Assembly (NCBI GenBank): GCA_001599715.1
Contig: BCHU01000004.1
Coordinates: 1,488,001 to 1,552,000 of the forward strand
DNA from: Phaeotremella fagi
Taxonomy: Eukaryota; Basidiomycota; Tremellomycetes; Tremellales; Phaeotremellaceae
Length of the DNA: 64,000 nucleotides
Direction of reading: 5' to 3'
In this document: positions 1 through 11,072 of the stretch, piece by piece
Layout: every line of letters begins with the position of its first letter
Numbering within the stretch: position 1 is the stretch's first letter
Notes under the pieces: model-generated
Told to the model about the DNA's origin: nothing
Seen by the model: the letters and a program-made list of their open reading frames with translations, nothing else
Database searches by the model: none
Translations under genes and position numbers: made by a program

Positions 1-595
1 TAACACATTCTTCAGAGCAGTAATAAAGACACCGTCCTTCCTCCTCGAGTTCAAATACCACAACCTCGTCGTTGTTGAATGATCTACCGTTACATTTGAT
101 ACCATCACACACATCCTTCTCTTCGTCTAATATCGACACACTCTCCTTGAATTCGTAACCAAGATCTATCAACGTCTTCCCCAGATTTGTTGGATCAGTG
201 TAATTCAACCCTACCCATAGGTACTCCCTACTATCACTCGTGTTCTCTTGAAGCGAGGTCCAAATCAAACCTAAAATAGCGCAGGATTGTTTACTGTATG
301 TATCATCTTGAGGAGAATACAACGCCCTTTCTCCTAATCCTATCATGCATTCTTCATTATCATGACCTGGAAAGCTTTTTGGATCGAGATAACATGGAAC
401 TCGTCTGTCGATTTTCGATATTTCGGACCGATGGGTGGTAGTATTTCGTGTTCTTAGGGTTCTGGAGCTAGAGCTAGAGGGTTCTGCTGAGGAGTACATA
501 AGGTTCTCCTGCGTTTGAGAGGCAAATTGCAGGATTTGCTGTATGAATGATAGTGATTTATGAACCAGAGAGCGAATTTGCTCGAGGATGCTCAT
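1..595 (-). CDS. Unknown cysteine-containing protein, 3' end cut by window edge
   Basis: An open frame of 198 codons runs from an ATG at 595 to the left edge with no stop and no needed intron. It begins MSILEQIRSLVHKS. The first 50 residues look helical, followed by a serine-rich linker. The visible C-terminal part has cysteines spaced C-x4-C (VCDGIKCNG) and then C-x3-C-x3-C (CLYYCSEEC), which could ligand zinc. I do not recognise a family. The frame is preserved throughout with ordinary codon use, so I take it as a real gene. Its start lies 163 bp from the 3' end of the neighbouring YRA1 gene on the same strand. Confidence 0.6.
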   Translation of the reverse strand, partial: MSILEQIRSLVHKSLSFIQQILQFASQTQENLMYSSAEPSSSSSRTLRTRNTTTHRSEISKIDRRVPCYLDPKSFPGHDNEECMIGLGERALYSPQDDTYSKQSCAILGLIWTSLQENTSDSREYLWVGLNYTDPTNLGKTLIDLGYEFKESVSILDEEKDVCDGIKCNGRSFNNDEVVVFELEEEGRCLYYCSEECV

Positions 596-757
596 GGATA
601 GCCATTCGATGAGCGCAAAACAAAGGTGATTAACCTAACGAATCTCTCTCCATTGTGTTATTGTCGCAAGCACTCCACAATTCTTAGGACAAAATTGAAT
701 TCATAGAATCATCGAAGATCATAAATAACCCCTGTGAAGTATTTACCCCGCTCTCTC

Positions 758-2060
758 CTAAGCCATATCGACATCTCCAACCTGGAAGAAAGTCAGCTAC
801 CTTCGCATACATGATACCACTAACTTACAGTATCAGTCTTCATAAACCCATCCAATTCCTTATCGAGGTCCCCCTCATTTGTTGGCCCTTTACGACCACC
901 CCTACCAGCTGGACCGCCTCTTCCACGACCTCGACTAGGGAGAGATGAGCTTGAGTTGTATTTGTAATAATATGCATGACTTACCCTCCGTGTCCACCTC
1001 GTCCACCTCTCTGCACGTTAGTTGGTGCGGGTTTACCTACACCTGCAATTCTCGACAGTAGTGATCCACCCGTCTGAGCTGCAGCTGGATTAGGAACTAT
1101 TGGTTTAGCTCGGTGAGGTGGAAGTAAGTGAATCGCGATTGTTTGTCCTACAAGACATTTATCAGAGATTTATCGATTTGAGATCCTGATATTTCACTCA
1201 CCTTTGGTCATGGCACCGTCGAATTTGTTGATAGCGATCTTGGCTTGTTGGTAAGAAGCGTACTCCATGGTAGCTGTTCCAAGAGATCTACCAGAGCGGT
1301 CGTACTGTAGTGAAGTGATAGGGTCACTGATAAGTGAAATCAGCTCTGCGTCTGTTATAACATGATTCACCACTACTCACCAAGGAAGGGGATATGGAAA
1401 AACATGGCATAAGCTTCCATCATTCATCGGTGCTTAGCCTCTCATCATCACGAATCATTCTACTTTCACCATCACTACCCGATTACTCTTTGGCCATGAA
1501 AAAGGTAACGTTACAGACACGCGAGATGACGGATGACGAGACGCAATGAATCGTATTTAATGAATTAAACTCTTACACGGATAGTTGGACCTTGAACCAA
1601 AGTTCCTGCCTGTGAAAAGATACTCTGTTACCATGATGTCAGTTTAGACGTGAATGGTTTCGATAGAGTGAGGTTACCTTCAAATCTGCTGGAGTCACTT
1701 CATAATGTAGGTTGACAACTTCGATCCGAGGTGAAACACCAGTAAATCCAACACCAGATCCACCGACAGCTACTGCAGGTCCAGAATTCCTAGGTCCACG
1801 CCCAGCACCTGGACCATTGTAAGCGTCATGTACCCACTTATCTTCTGTTGATCTAGGTGGTGGTCTCTGTGGATTATATGAGCAATTGTTGATATTCAGT
1901 GGATTAGGTTACACGCACGGCGTATGGAGTCTGTCCTTGTCCATCGCGACTTTTTCTTGGACCTCCTTCTCCACGAGGAGGACGTTGACCGAAACTTTGA
2001 CGAGGTTTTGATTTCTTGTCTTTAGCGATGATGTCGTCTAGAGATTGATCGATGTCCATG
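758..2060 (-). CDS. YRA1: mRNA export adaptor Yra1/ALY (REF family), RRM protein
   Basis: Nuclear adaptor that links the helicase Sub2/UAP56 and the export receptor Mex67 to mRNA. The spliced protein (about 260 aa) starts with a REF-N box (MDIDQSLDDIIAKDKK). A Gly/Arg/Pro-rich linker and one RRM (from RIEVVNLHYEVTPADLK) follow, then an RGG tract and a REF-C box (LDKELDGFMKT). The end is DVDMA. About six introns are needed. The one between GPTIR and YDRSGRS (1305-1576) is 272 nt, far longer than the others. The last exon codes only VGDVDMA and is reached by removing GTAAGT...CCAG. The gene is divergent from ORC4 with 247 bp between starts. Family assignment is firm; exact junctions are inferred. 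Confidence 0.9.
1305..1576 (-). other. Unusually long (272 nt) intron inside the YRA1 RRM
   Basis: The donor GTAAGA follows the codons for GPTIR and the acceptor CTACAG precedes YDRSGRS, which restores the canonical RRM sequence. Most other introns in the window are 45-80 nt. In budding yeast the YRA1 intron is also exceptionally long and mediates autoregulation; whether this one does so is inference. Confidence 0.65.
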
Positions 2061-2307
2061 TTGAGATATGTATGTAATTGATAGATGTTAAGATGAGAAG
2101 AAGAGTAGATGGAGATGGAAGAATAGAACCATAGATCGTGGAGTTTATTACGTGTATTTACGTTGATAAGGATTAATCACTTCCAAAGGTAACGCGTCTA
2201 TTGATCGCGACGAAGAGGTTGTTGATAACGACAACGACTTGTTGAGTGACGACCACAGATAGAGATAGGACAGGACAGAAGAGAAGAATCCACATTACCG
2301 GACAGTA

Positions 2308-4783
2308 ATGAGTAGATCAAAGAGGATATCTCCTTCTCCAGATCCATTGGACGTAATGGATGAAACCAATGACTCTTGTATAGTCGTCGAGACATCTCCA
2401 CCTAGATCAACTCCTAAAATCTCGACTCCCAGGAAGAACAAATCAACACCAGTCAAAGGATCAACTTCCCAATCAGCACGAAAAGTCGATAATGTTAAAA
2501 CACCAACGTCGAAGAGGAAAACACCGATTAAAGCTACTCCAACCAGAGCAAGGCAATCTACGACACCATCCAAAGTAACTCCTGTCAAAACAATTCGACC
2601 GACTTTGGTTACGAGTGTCTCTAAATCTCGAAATACACCTAAGAAGACACGTGTTGAGGAATCGAAGGTCGACGAAGTGATTGAGATTGAAGAACCAAAG
2701 GTGGTCGATATCTCCCGTGAGACCTTTCTGGCCAATGAGGCAATGAAACGACAACGTGAAGCCCGAAATTTCGTTTACAAAGGTGACGCTAGTGCTCCTA
2801 AATTAACGAGGAGTGGGAGGGTTGTTGGAACGTTGAAAAGAGGGAGAGACGATGAGGAAGACGAAGATGAATATGGTGGTTCCAAGGTTGAGGAGGTGAT
2901 GGAGGTTGAATATCAAACGGTTGAACAAGTTGGGATTGAAGATGTGGTCATGACTCCTGCTGTACCAGAACCATCTCTGCTACCGTCATATCTACTTCCT
3001 GATCTTGCTCGACCTCACATGAAGACCATCTTATCTACATTGACATCTGGAAATATTTCACTTCATCCACCACCTTTCCTTAACGAAGACACGAATGAAC
3101 CATTACAAGGACTGGTGAATTTACTTCGTGGAACTGTGGAGCGTGGTGAAGGAAACAGTGCTTTGGTGACAGGTGCTCGAGGAGTTGGAAAAACTAGAGT
3201 GAGTTCCTAATCCCAAAATCCAGAGAGTCATGAGCTGATAAAGTTCATTTAGACTGTGGCAAGAGCTCTGAACCTTTTACCGTCAACCTCCAAAACATCT
3301 CCAATCATAGTCCGTCTCTCTGGTCTATCACAAGTAAATGATAAATTGGCGATTCGAGAGATGGGCAGACAAATCGCAGAGGCTGAGGGTCGGAAATCCC
3401 ATCCAGACGAGGAGCAAGAAGAAGAAGCCGAGGAGGACGTGAGTTAATTCTTAATATCTTCACTAACGATCAGGAATACGCTCCGACAACTCTTCCTTCT
3501 CATCTGTTAGCTTTATTGACGACTCCATCGCCGCGAGCTATCATCATTGTGATTGAGGAATTTGATCTGTTCACTGAACATGCTAGACAGGCGCTGTTAT
3601 ATTGTTTGCGTAAGTGTTGTTGGTTGAGAAATTGGGATTTTACTGACTGGCGTACAGTTGACGTGGTGCAGAGTATCAAAACTGGTCCAGTGGAAACTAC
3701 AGGAAGAGGAGTTGCAGTGATAGGAATAACTTCCAGAGTGGTAAGTCCGTTACGACACGAAGCTCAATGTTTCGCTCACAACTGACGATGTAAAAAGGAC
3801 ACTCTATTGTTACTCGAGAAAAGAGTGAAATCACGTTTCTCACACAGAGTCTGGAGGATAATTTCACCTTTACAACAAGATTCTTTAGGTTGGAAGAAAC
3901 TGCTTCTGAACGTCCTGATCCCATGGGACGAGGGTGAAGAAGCTGAATCGAAAGAAGAAAGAACTTGGAAACAAGATTGGCAATTCGCCATTGATGTGAG
4001 TTGACCCGGGTTTCCGACTTGTTTAAACCAAATTGACATTGTGAAGTTCCTTTTAGATCATGAAGATATCGTTAAACGATTGAACAGACTGGTGGGATTA
4101 ACGACGGACGTTAGGAATCTTTATCGACCTTTTGTAAGTCATCTCGATCATCGTGGAATCCACCCATACTTATCGTGTTTCGTAGATACTCCCAATTTCG
4201 AAAATCTATGATTCCAAATTAGATTTCTTGATAGTACCCCATTTTGCTGAATGTGTAGTTGCACAAATAGAATCTGCAGGTTGGGGTGTGTCAAGTTCGA
4301 AGATTAAAGGTAGGATTTCGGTGTATATTCCTTATCTTTTTGAAGCGTTATTAATAAACTATCTTTAGGTCTTCCGCAACCTTCATTAGGAGTCTTGATA
4401 ATCGCCAAACATCTTTCTTATGCCGGTAGAGAGGAATTCAATTTCGCACAGGTCGAAGAAGAATATTTACGATTTTCGAGAACGAAATTAGTTGGAAGTG
4501 GGAAAGTACGTTGGCCAGTTGATGTGCTGAGAGCCGTAAGTCCACTCACAGTCTGTATCATACTGTGACTCGAGATTAACAATTTTGGTAGGCATTCAAT
4601 CATCTTCGAAATTTATCACTTTTATCTCCCGCTTCGTCCTCGACATCACTTAAACCGCAATTCCAGAAAGTTAGATGTACTTTCCAACCACATGAGATTG
4701 TTGCTTATTTCAAAGGTGAAGGTGGGAATTTGTTGGGTCCAGAATTGGGTAATTGGGGTAGAACTATGGGTGGTCATGCGTAG
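2308..4783 (+). CDS. ORC4: Origin recognition complex subunit 4 (AAA+ ATPase)
   Basis: DNA-replication initiator subunit, about 690 aa after splicing. The first roughly 240 residues are a disordered Lys/Thr/Pro-rich extension with an acidic patch. The AAA+ core follows: Walker A (GARGVGKTR, then TVARAL after intron 1), Walker B-like IIVIEEFDLF, sensor-type GVAVIGITSRVDTL, and KRVKSRFSH (arginine-finger region). The C-terminal part ends in VRCTFQPHEIVAYFKGEG. About eight introns are needed, for example 3199-3252 and 3439-3471. The in-frame ATG at 2308 is the first one after the short divergent promoter shared with YRA1. The Walker B and FDLF sequence is diagnostic of Orc4 rather than Orc1, Orc5 or Cdc6. 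Confidence 0.9.
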
Positions 4784-4991
4784 GGAATGTGACTGTCAGG
4801 AGTATTTAGATCTTGTATATTTAGAGTTGTGTATTGTTATGATCATGTAGCACTGTCGCATTCTACTAGCTTTAGAATACAACCACAGTCTTCGTGTAGA
4901 TCAAGTCATATCGCATCTATACACACTATAGTCTCACGATTAAAGTAATCCTCAGAACAAACAGAACAAGACGATCAATCAAATCTCGATT

Positions 4992-5814
4992 CTAAGCGCT
5001 AATCCCATACTCAGCTCTATAAGCCTCCAGTTCCTTCAATTCCTTCTCCATACCACCCTTCTTCTCGACATAGGCAATAATATCCTTCATAGCGATGATA
5101 GGAACGACTGGGACATTGAACTCCTCCTCGATTTCTTGAACTGTCGATTGACCTTTTGAGGATTTACCTCTTTCTTGACGATCGACTAGTTGGATGATAC
5201 CGACGAGTTTCGCTTTGGGGTGGGCGGAGATGATTTGGATAGCTTCTCGAATTGCGGTCTTTGCATTTTCATCAGTTATCATTGTATGCTTGAGAGGGGG
5301 GAGACTTACACCACTGGTCAAAACGTCATCGATGATCACTATTCTACCTTCTAAAGGTGCTCCAACCATACTACCACCTTCACCATGCTAAAACCCCATC
5401 AGTCCTCCAATCAAAAAAACCAAAATCAAACTCACATCTTTCTTCTCTTTCCTGTTATAACAGAAACCAACATCACGTCCAGCTCTGAAAAGGGCTGTTG
5501 CAGTTGCAGCAGCTAATGGAATACCTTTATAAGCTGGACCGAAAAGTACGTCGAATTCTGGGATTTTGTTTTCAAGTAAGATCGAGGCGTAGGCGTCAGT
5601 GGCTGCTGAGAGTAATGATCCTTTATCCAATCTACCGGCGTTGAAGAAATATGGTGAAACCCTTTAGAATTATTTTAGTTGATGAATGAGAGACATGAGG
5701 AGGTACAGTGAAGGCTTACCTTCCGGATTTCAAGGTGAATGATCCGAAGAGGAGAGCTCCGTTTGCTATGGCTTTCTCTATGAATTCAATCTTTGTGCTG
5801 TCGAGGGAGGACAT
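4992..5814 (-). CDS. URA5: Orotate phosphoribosyltransferase
   Basis: Converts orotate and PRPP to orotidine 5'-phosphate in de novo pyrimidine synthesis, in the cytosol. The spliced protein (about 225 aa, normal for the family) starts [16 protein letters not shown]. It has the substrate loop [13 protein letters not shown], the [10 protein letters not shown] motif, [15 protein letters not shown] and the PRPP-binding signature [17 protein letters not shown]. Three introns are needed. The third falls inside the PRPP signature (TSG|TAIRE), is 51 nt long and contains no in-frame stop, so its retention would insert 17 residues in the active site. The start at 5814 gives the expected N-terminus. 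Confidence 0.95.
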
Positions 5815-6234
5815 TGTCGTGTTGGTGTTAGTGTGTTGAATATGGGTAACATTGGAAAAAGAAGAAGAAAAAGAAGAAGAGGAAAAGGAAAAAAGTGACT
5901 AGTCTATTTATGACTAACTTTTTGGCTCCGTTGAAGCACCTCGAGGTTAGAGGCAGGTGGCGCCTCCTTCGTATCGTGTGCTTCCTACAAGTATAAATAA
6001 CATTGTGATTCGCTTCGCATGGCCTTCTTGCTGTGTCAGTGCGATTTTACAGGAGGTAGGAGGAAGATAGAATCAACCCCTGAGAAAACACTATAAAGGA
6101 TCTTGACAAAGGAAAACATTCTCGTTTCCTTGTGACCACAGTTCGGTTAAGTGTAAATGTACAGTGTACCAGCCGTAGATCTTCAGAAACAACTCCCGGT
6201 GTACCAGAGACCCCACTGAGATCCAAGACGAAGA
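5815..6234. promoter_or_regulatory. Divergent promoter between URA5 and an unknown gene
   Basis: 420 bp separate two divergent starts. Next to the URA5 start lies a purine-rich run (about 5857-5890, GAA/AAG repeats; pyrimidine-rich in the URA5 sense), typical of a fungal leader. I see no conserved operator. Confidence 0.4.
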
Positions 6235-7332
6235 ATGTCGAAAATCAATCCACAAGTTCCATTCGGACAAACTTCAACACCCTCTCAAAAGACATATCAA
6301 ACCCAAGCTCTCGATTTCATACTTGATGAAAGTCTGTTCCCGAGCTTAGATGTCGGAGGTAGTCTATCAGTAACGGATCTAATGGGAAGGACCAAACCCC
6401 CCGAATTTCACTCTTTTTCCACAAACAAAACCCCAGAGAATTTTGTAGGTGAAAAAGAGAGACAGGATAGAAAAGGTGTTGTTGGTGTTGGAAATGTTTT
6501 CAACAGATTCAATACAGGGAATACCAAAGTCGGGCAGAGATTCTGGCATCATAGAAGTAAATCTGAATCTCCACCACCTTATGAAGAGGTCTATGGGAAT
6601 ACTGTCACATCCACTGGTGGAGCTAATGTTCCTCCTCCTAAACGACATCTCAGGTCTAGTTCTGTTGATGGACCTTCACAGAAATCAGTCAATCATTCCC
6701 CGCAATTGATGAAATCACTTTCGATTCCTCAACGTTCTATGTCGAAACAGACTAAAGTCATCCAAAATCAATATATAGAAAATGATTTCCCTTCAATTGA
6801 TTCAAATGGTGATAAAGAGGAATCACAAATAGGTGGTTTAACTGAAAAAATCAAATTACTAATCCCTCCCTCTCGAATGAATTCCTATCAAAATTCAGAT
6901 AAGAACTCGTTAGAACCAACAACACTCTTAATCCCATTAACAATAACTCTGGAAGTCCTAGTAACCGAACGAACCAACCTAAAAACCAACACCACACCCA
7001 ACACCAACCCCGATCTAAAATTCCAAACCTCCGAATCCCTACTCCAAAAAACCGGTGAAATAAATTGGATAAACCTCGCCATCTACATCATCAAATTCGG
7101 TGAAATCTTAGATATAGTGATTCCGTATATCAAAGAGAACACTGATCGAAAATCTATAGAGGATTTGGTTAGGACGATGAGAGTTTATGTTGGGAAGATT
7201 AAGAAGGTTTTTGGGGAGGTTGGGGAAGGGTATGTTGATTTTTATGGGTTTTTGGATGGGTTTTGGGATATGGAGGGGATGAGGGTTTCGGCTAGGGAGG
7301 TTGGGAGGTGGGCTGATATTTTTGATGTGTGA
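6235..7332 (+). CDS. Unknown 365-aa protein with PPPY motif and helical C-terminal domain
   Basis: A single open frame, MSKINPQVPFGQT to RWADIFDV, with no intron required. The N-terminal two thirds are Ser/Pro/Asn-rich and probably disordered. They include SPPPYEEVYG, a PPxY motif of the kind bound by WW domains such as those of Rsp5-type ubiquitin ligases. The last 100 residues (from INWINLAIYIIKFG to the end) are predicted by eye to be helical and more ordered. I do not recognise the family. It is divergent from URA5 and convergent with the AVL9-like gene. Confidence 0.65.
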   Translation: MSKINPQVPFGQTSTPSQKTYQTQALDFILDESLFPSLDVGGSLSVTDLMGRTKPPEFHSFSTNKTPENFVGEKERQDRKGVVGVGNVFNRFNTGNTKVGQRFWHHRSKSESPPPYEEVYGNTVTSTGGANVPPPKRHLRSSSVDGPSQKSVNHSPQLMKSLSIPQRSMSKQTKVIQNQYIENDFPSIDSNGDKEESQIGGLTEKIKLLIPPSRMNSYQNSDKNSLEPTTLLIPLTITLEVLVTERTNLKTNTTPNTNPDLKFQTSESLLQKTGEINWINLAIYIIKFGEILDIVIPYIKENTDRKSIEDLVRTMRVYVGKIKKVFGEVGEGYVDFYGFLDGFWDMEGMRVSAREVGRWADIFDV

Positions 7333-7569
7333 GGGGTTTGGTTTTTGCTTTGGATCTTGGTATTGTATAGTACGACACAGTTCGTAGGGGAGAAAGTGAA
7401 TCGATGTAGCAACGCAACAGTGTGGATAATGGCAGAAAACATGGATTCCTCTTGTTGTGCACAGTGAAAGACAATGAATTTCTATGTCATATTTCTAGCT
7501 GATGATGAGACTACGTCACTATACACTATTATTGAGTACACTAATACCAACTCCAATCCCAAGATGTAC

Positions 7570-10500
7570 CTATTTCTTCAAACCAGTATTAGAACTCGAA
7601 GGACTCAATGTCATAGGTTTCAACCCTCCCCCTCCCCCTCCTCCAGTCGACGTCTCCCTCCCTCCAAAAGCCGCCACCCTCGCCCCGAAAAACCCTCCTA
7701 TCCCCTTCCCAATCCCGCCCAACGTAGCTGAAATATCAGCTAGTTGATTAGGAGTCCCGATCCCAGTTCCCAGTACACCCTGTCCCTGTGCTGGACTCGT
7801 ACCAGTGGAAGAAGTCGAGGTCGCTGTCGATAATGGACGGAGACCGTTTTTGGGTGATGTCGTGTTGGAATTGGTAGGTTCACGTTCTTTGAGACGGTTC
7901 GATACTTCTGATTGAACTGTGTTGAAGGCTTTGAAAAGTGTTGTTGTTCCTGTTGTGAAGGCTGTTGTTAAGGCTTCACGAGTTGGGGCTAGTTGTTCGT
8001 CCAGGCGTAGATCGTGTAAACCCTCTAAACAAGTGACGTAAGTATTTGCCGGTATAATAAACTATGACGTTCACTCACCTGCCAACCGTAAACCCAAATC
8101 TGACACAGTAGTGACTTTGCCATCACAAGGATGTCTATGAGATCGAATGAGCACCACATGAAAAGCATTGAATGACGACCGTACCTCGGTTCACATAAAT
8201 CAAACAAAACAGGATCAGTAACAGCGTTCCAAGTCTCATAAGCAGCAGTAGTTCTGAAAGTCGATAACCAAGCTTCCGAGAATGGTGCCAAGACGTTCTG
8301 TTCTCCTGCTGATGGTTTCATTAGTTAACAGATAAGATACAACAGTGGTGTACTCACCAACTCCGACTATCGATATCTCCTGTTCACGTCCTTTCGCAAT
8401 GAAATCTGCATATTTAATCGAAGATAACGCGGCACAGATGTATTCCTCAAATCTAGATCTTAAATCGTCATCGCTACCTCTAAACCTGTGGTGGAATTAG
8501 TATCACCCCCAAGAATTTGACAAGAAAGATTCACGTTAATTCAGCCTGTTGACCGTCATCCTGGTAATGTTGTCAATTAGGTGATCAAACATCTGCGAAG
8601 CATTACGGATTTGATACGTACCGACACCCAAGTATCTTCAACGGTTTTCACCACATCATCCATCCATTTTCGATCTGAAGGTGTCAACGCAACGATCCTC
8701 TCCATCTTTGGATCGGTGAATTCAAACGACATGTGTTCGATCTAAGCGCAAATACATCAGATGATCCTTCCGACAGTGACCGTCCATCTAACGTACATTG
8801 ACCATGACGTCGTATTTACAATCCCTCTGTTGTGTGACGATCTGATTAGTCGTCCCCGCCAACCAAGATTTCGCTTTCAGCGAGTCAATCTGTTGAAGAG
8901 GGAGATACGGTTGGAAGAAAGCTCCAGAACCGAAGATATGCAGTGCTAGTTCCTGTGTCAGCGAAGATCTTTAGTCAAGTATAGAAAAGAAGACCTCACG
9001 TAATCCCATGTACCGCAGTAGAGAGGCTCTGTCTGATGTTCTGAGCGATGTAGGTCGACTTGTCATTTTGTTCAAGTCCAGATTAGGATCTCCTGAATCT
9101 TGCAGATTCATCAGTAGTCCTATAAAACTATAAGTCCTGTTTTGTAACGAAATATTATTTTGATAGAACTCACCGGGCATCAGGGATACCAAAGAATACT
9201 GATAGGTACAAAGCATTTCCACTGGATAACCAAACAGTAATATCTAATTCACGATTCAATCAACAAAAATCTCCTGTCAGTCAAGATAAGTTGAACATAC
9301 CCTCTTTTGTAACATCAACATCTTGAGTAAAATCAAAGTCTTATGTCTGAATTTATGTATTAGTTCTCTCAAACTCGTTCCTAAAGAGTCACATCAGTCA
9401 ATTAAAGCCATGCTTGTGCTCAAACTCATCAATTTACCCATATAAATTGCTCCCTCGCCAGATTTGCCTGCTAGACCAGCTTCTAAACTTTTATAGAAAT
9501 CTTCCAAGATTTGAGTTTGGGTGAAATCCCTGTAGATTTTGGTGTCAACTTAACGTTTTAAGTGTAATGGGAATTAAACTCACCGTTGAGCGAAATATGC
9601 TCTTGTAACGACGCCCAGTCTATCACTACAACCCCTCAAATTAGAATCTTCCAAATCTCACAAAAATCGACATACCGTATAGGACCCTAATTCATCATCA
9701 GTGTCACGTTAGAGTAAGAAAGGAAAAGGCGAAACGACTCACGAAAACAGGTTGGGAAGCGATAACGACAACGGCTTTTTGTACGGTACTTCTCGTCACG
9801 TCACTGGGTCTCCTCAAAAGTTCTGAACTTGCAAGTTGTCGATTACATCTGGTAATTCATGAGATTATGATTTGTGGTATGGATGGGAAGAGGACATACG
9901 ATATACCGAAGAGAGTTTGGTTGTGGGGTACGTTGGTATCTATTTCGACTGATTTCGAGGGGTTGTAGATACAATGCTGGGATGTTTGGTTAAAACACGA
10001 AACAAGTAGTCTTGTGAGATGACTCACGAAATAAGAATAATCCTCTTCACTCTAAGAGTAGATGATGTTTGTCAGTTCTTGTTTTACCTTGGGAATCCAA
10101 AGTCTACTCACCAAATGAGCTCCATCAGGTAAAGCCAAAAAAGGTAGTAATCTATTCAAATCTTCATCATCGTTGATAGCAGATTGTAACGTTGAAGGAT
10201 AAGCGAATTCAACCGTTGGACCGATCTAGAAATCATCAGTCAGTCTTATCCATAAAATACAAATGGAAGTCATCATACCAAATGATTGAAGTCAACAACA
10301 GCTACTCCAAGTACCAACGGGACATTGTTTAATTTGAATTTAGTAACAACCGGTGACTGGGGTGTATAATCCCCCAACGTTGCTGAGAGCACGGTTTTGG
10401 GTGTAGGTGTTGACGTTGATGGTGACATGGCCATATCGATGGGATTAGGTACAGAAGTAGAGGATTCAGCGATCGTTCCAAGGTTGAGATCAGAATGATC

Positions 10501-10617
10501 TAGATCGATAGCGTCGAATCCCACTTCTGAATAGCCTGACCATCTGGTGTTGGTTGGTGGAGTTAGTTGTTGGTCGTATTCGAACTCGTGGGATGAAGAT
10601 GGGGATGGTGATGACAT
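7570..10617 (-). CDS. AVL9: AVL9-type late secretory pathway protein (DENN superfamily)
   Basis: Avl9 proteins act in exocytic vesicle formation at the Golgi and carry a divergent DENN module. The N-terminus after a roughly 85-residue disordered leader reads VPLVLGVAVVDFNHLVGPTVEFAYP, split here as VVDFNHLVGPTVEF and neighbours, which is the family signature. It is followed by LPDGAHL, FGISCNRQLASSELL and YMGTSLRELIHKF. The C-terminal tail has a seven-glycine run (TSTGGGGGGGLKP) and ends NTGLKK. More than a dozen short introns interrupt the gene. I chose MSSPSPSSSHEFEY at 10617; an in-frame ATG at 10662 would add 15 residues. Confidence 0.8.
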
Positions 10618-11072
10618 TGTGTGATAGATAGTGTAGAGATGTGACTTGTTTAACCCAATCAATACCTAAAAACACAACACGACAAACATTCAATTCAAGG
10701 ATCGCTGGTTAAGTACCGTCGGAAACTAAATTTCAACCTTCCTTCCAATGTTTACACGAATTTCACGAAAATCTCCATGAAGAATCTTATATGGAGATTC
10801 TACATTGAGAGTTGTGGTAGGAGAAATCTATTCAATGATCACAAGGAGAGTACCCAAGAAATCGGGTGATCCCAAATTTTCGTTACTCAAACCGTAAATC
10901 CGTAAAGCTAAGCTTGAACCTCATCATGTCCAGCTACGCTCATGGCAATTCACAATAACGACCATTCCTATCCCCTCTTCCGTCAACTCAATCCAATGAG
11001 CAGGAAGATGTGTTCCAATAATCCAGAGAAGTGCAATGCATAATCCACCAAAATATCTAAACCCCTCACCAC
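10618..11072. other. Intergenic region upstream of the AVL9-like gene
   Basis: 455 bp between the AVL9-like start and the PAM16 stop, both genes on the minus strand. AT-rich and without a convincing ORF or RNA gene. Confidence 0.4.

Noticed and set aside
1305..1576. Possible C/D snoRNA in the long YRA1 intron (TGATGATGA, CTGA)
   Set aside because: Flanking sequences do not pair and the boxes are over 100 nt apart.
2473..2754. Minus-strand frames opposite ORC4
   Set aside because: Mirror frames of the low-complexity ORC4 N-terminus; no independent evidence.
7474..7747. + strand proline-rich frames
   Set aside because: Shadow of the glycine-rich C-terminus of the AVL9-like gene on the minus strand.
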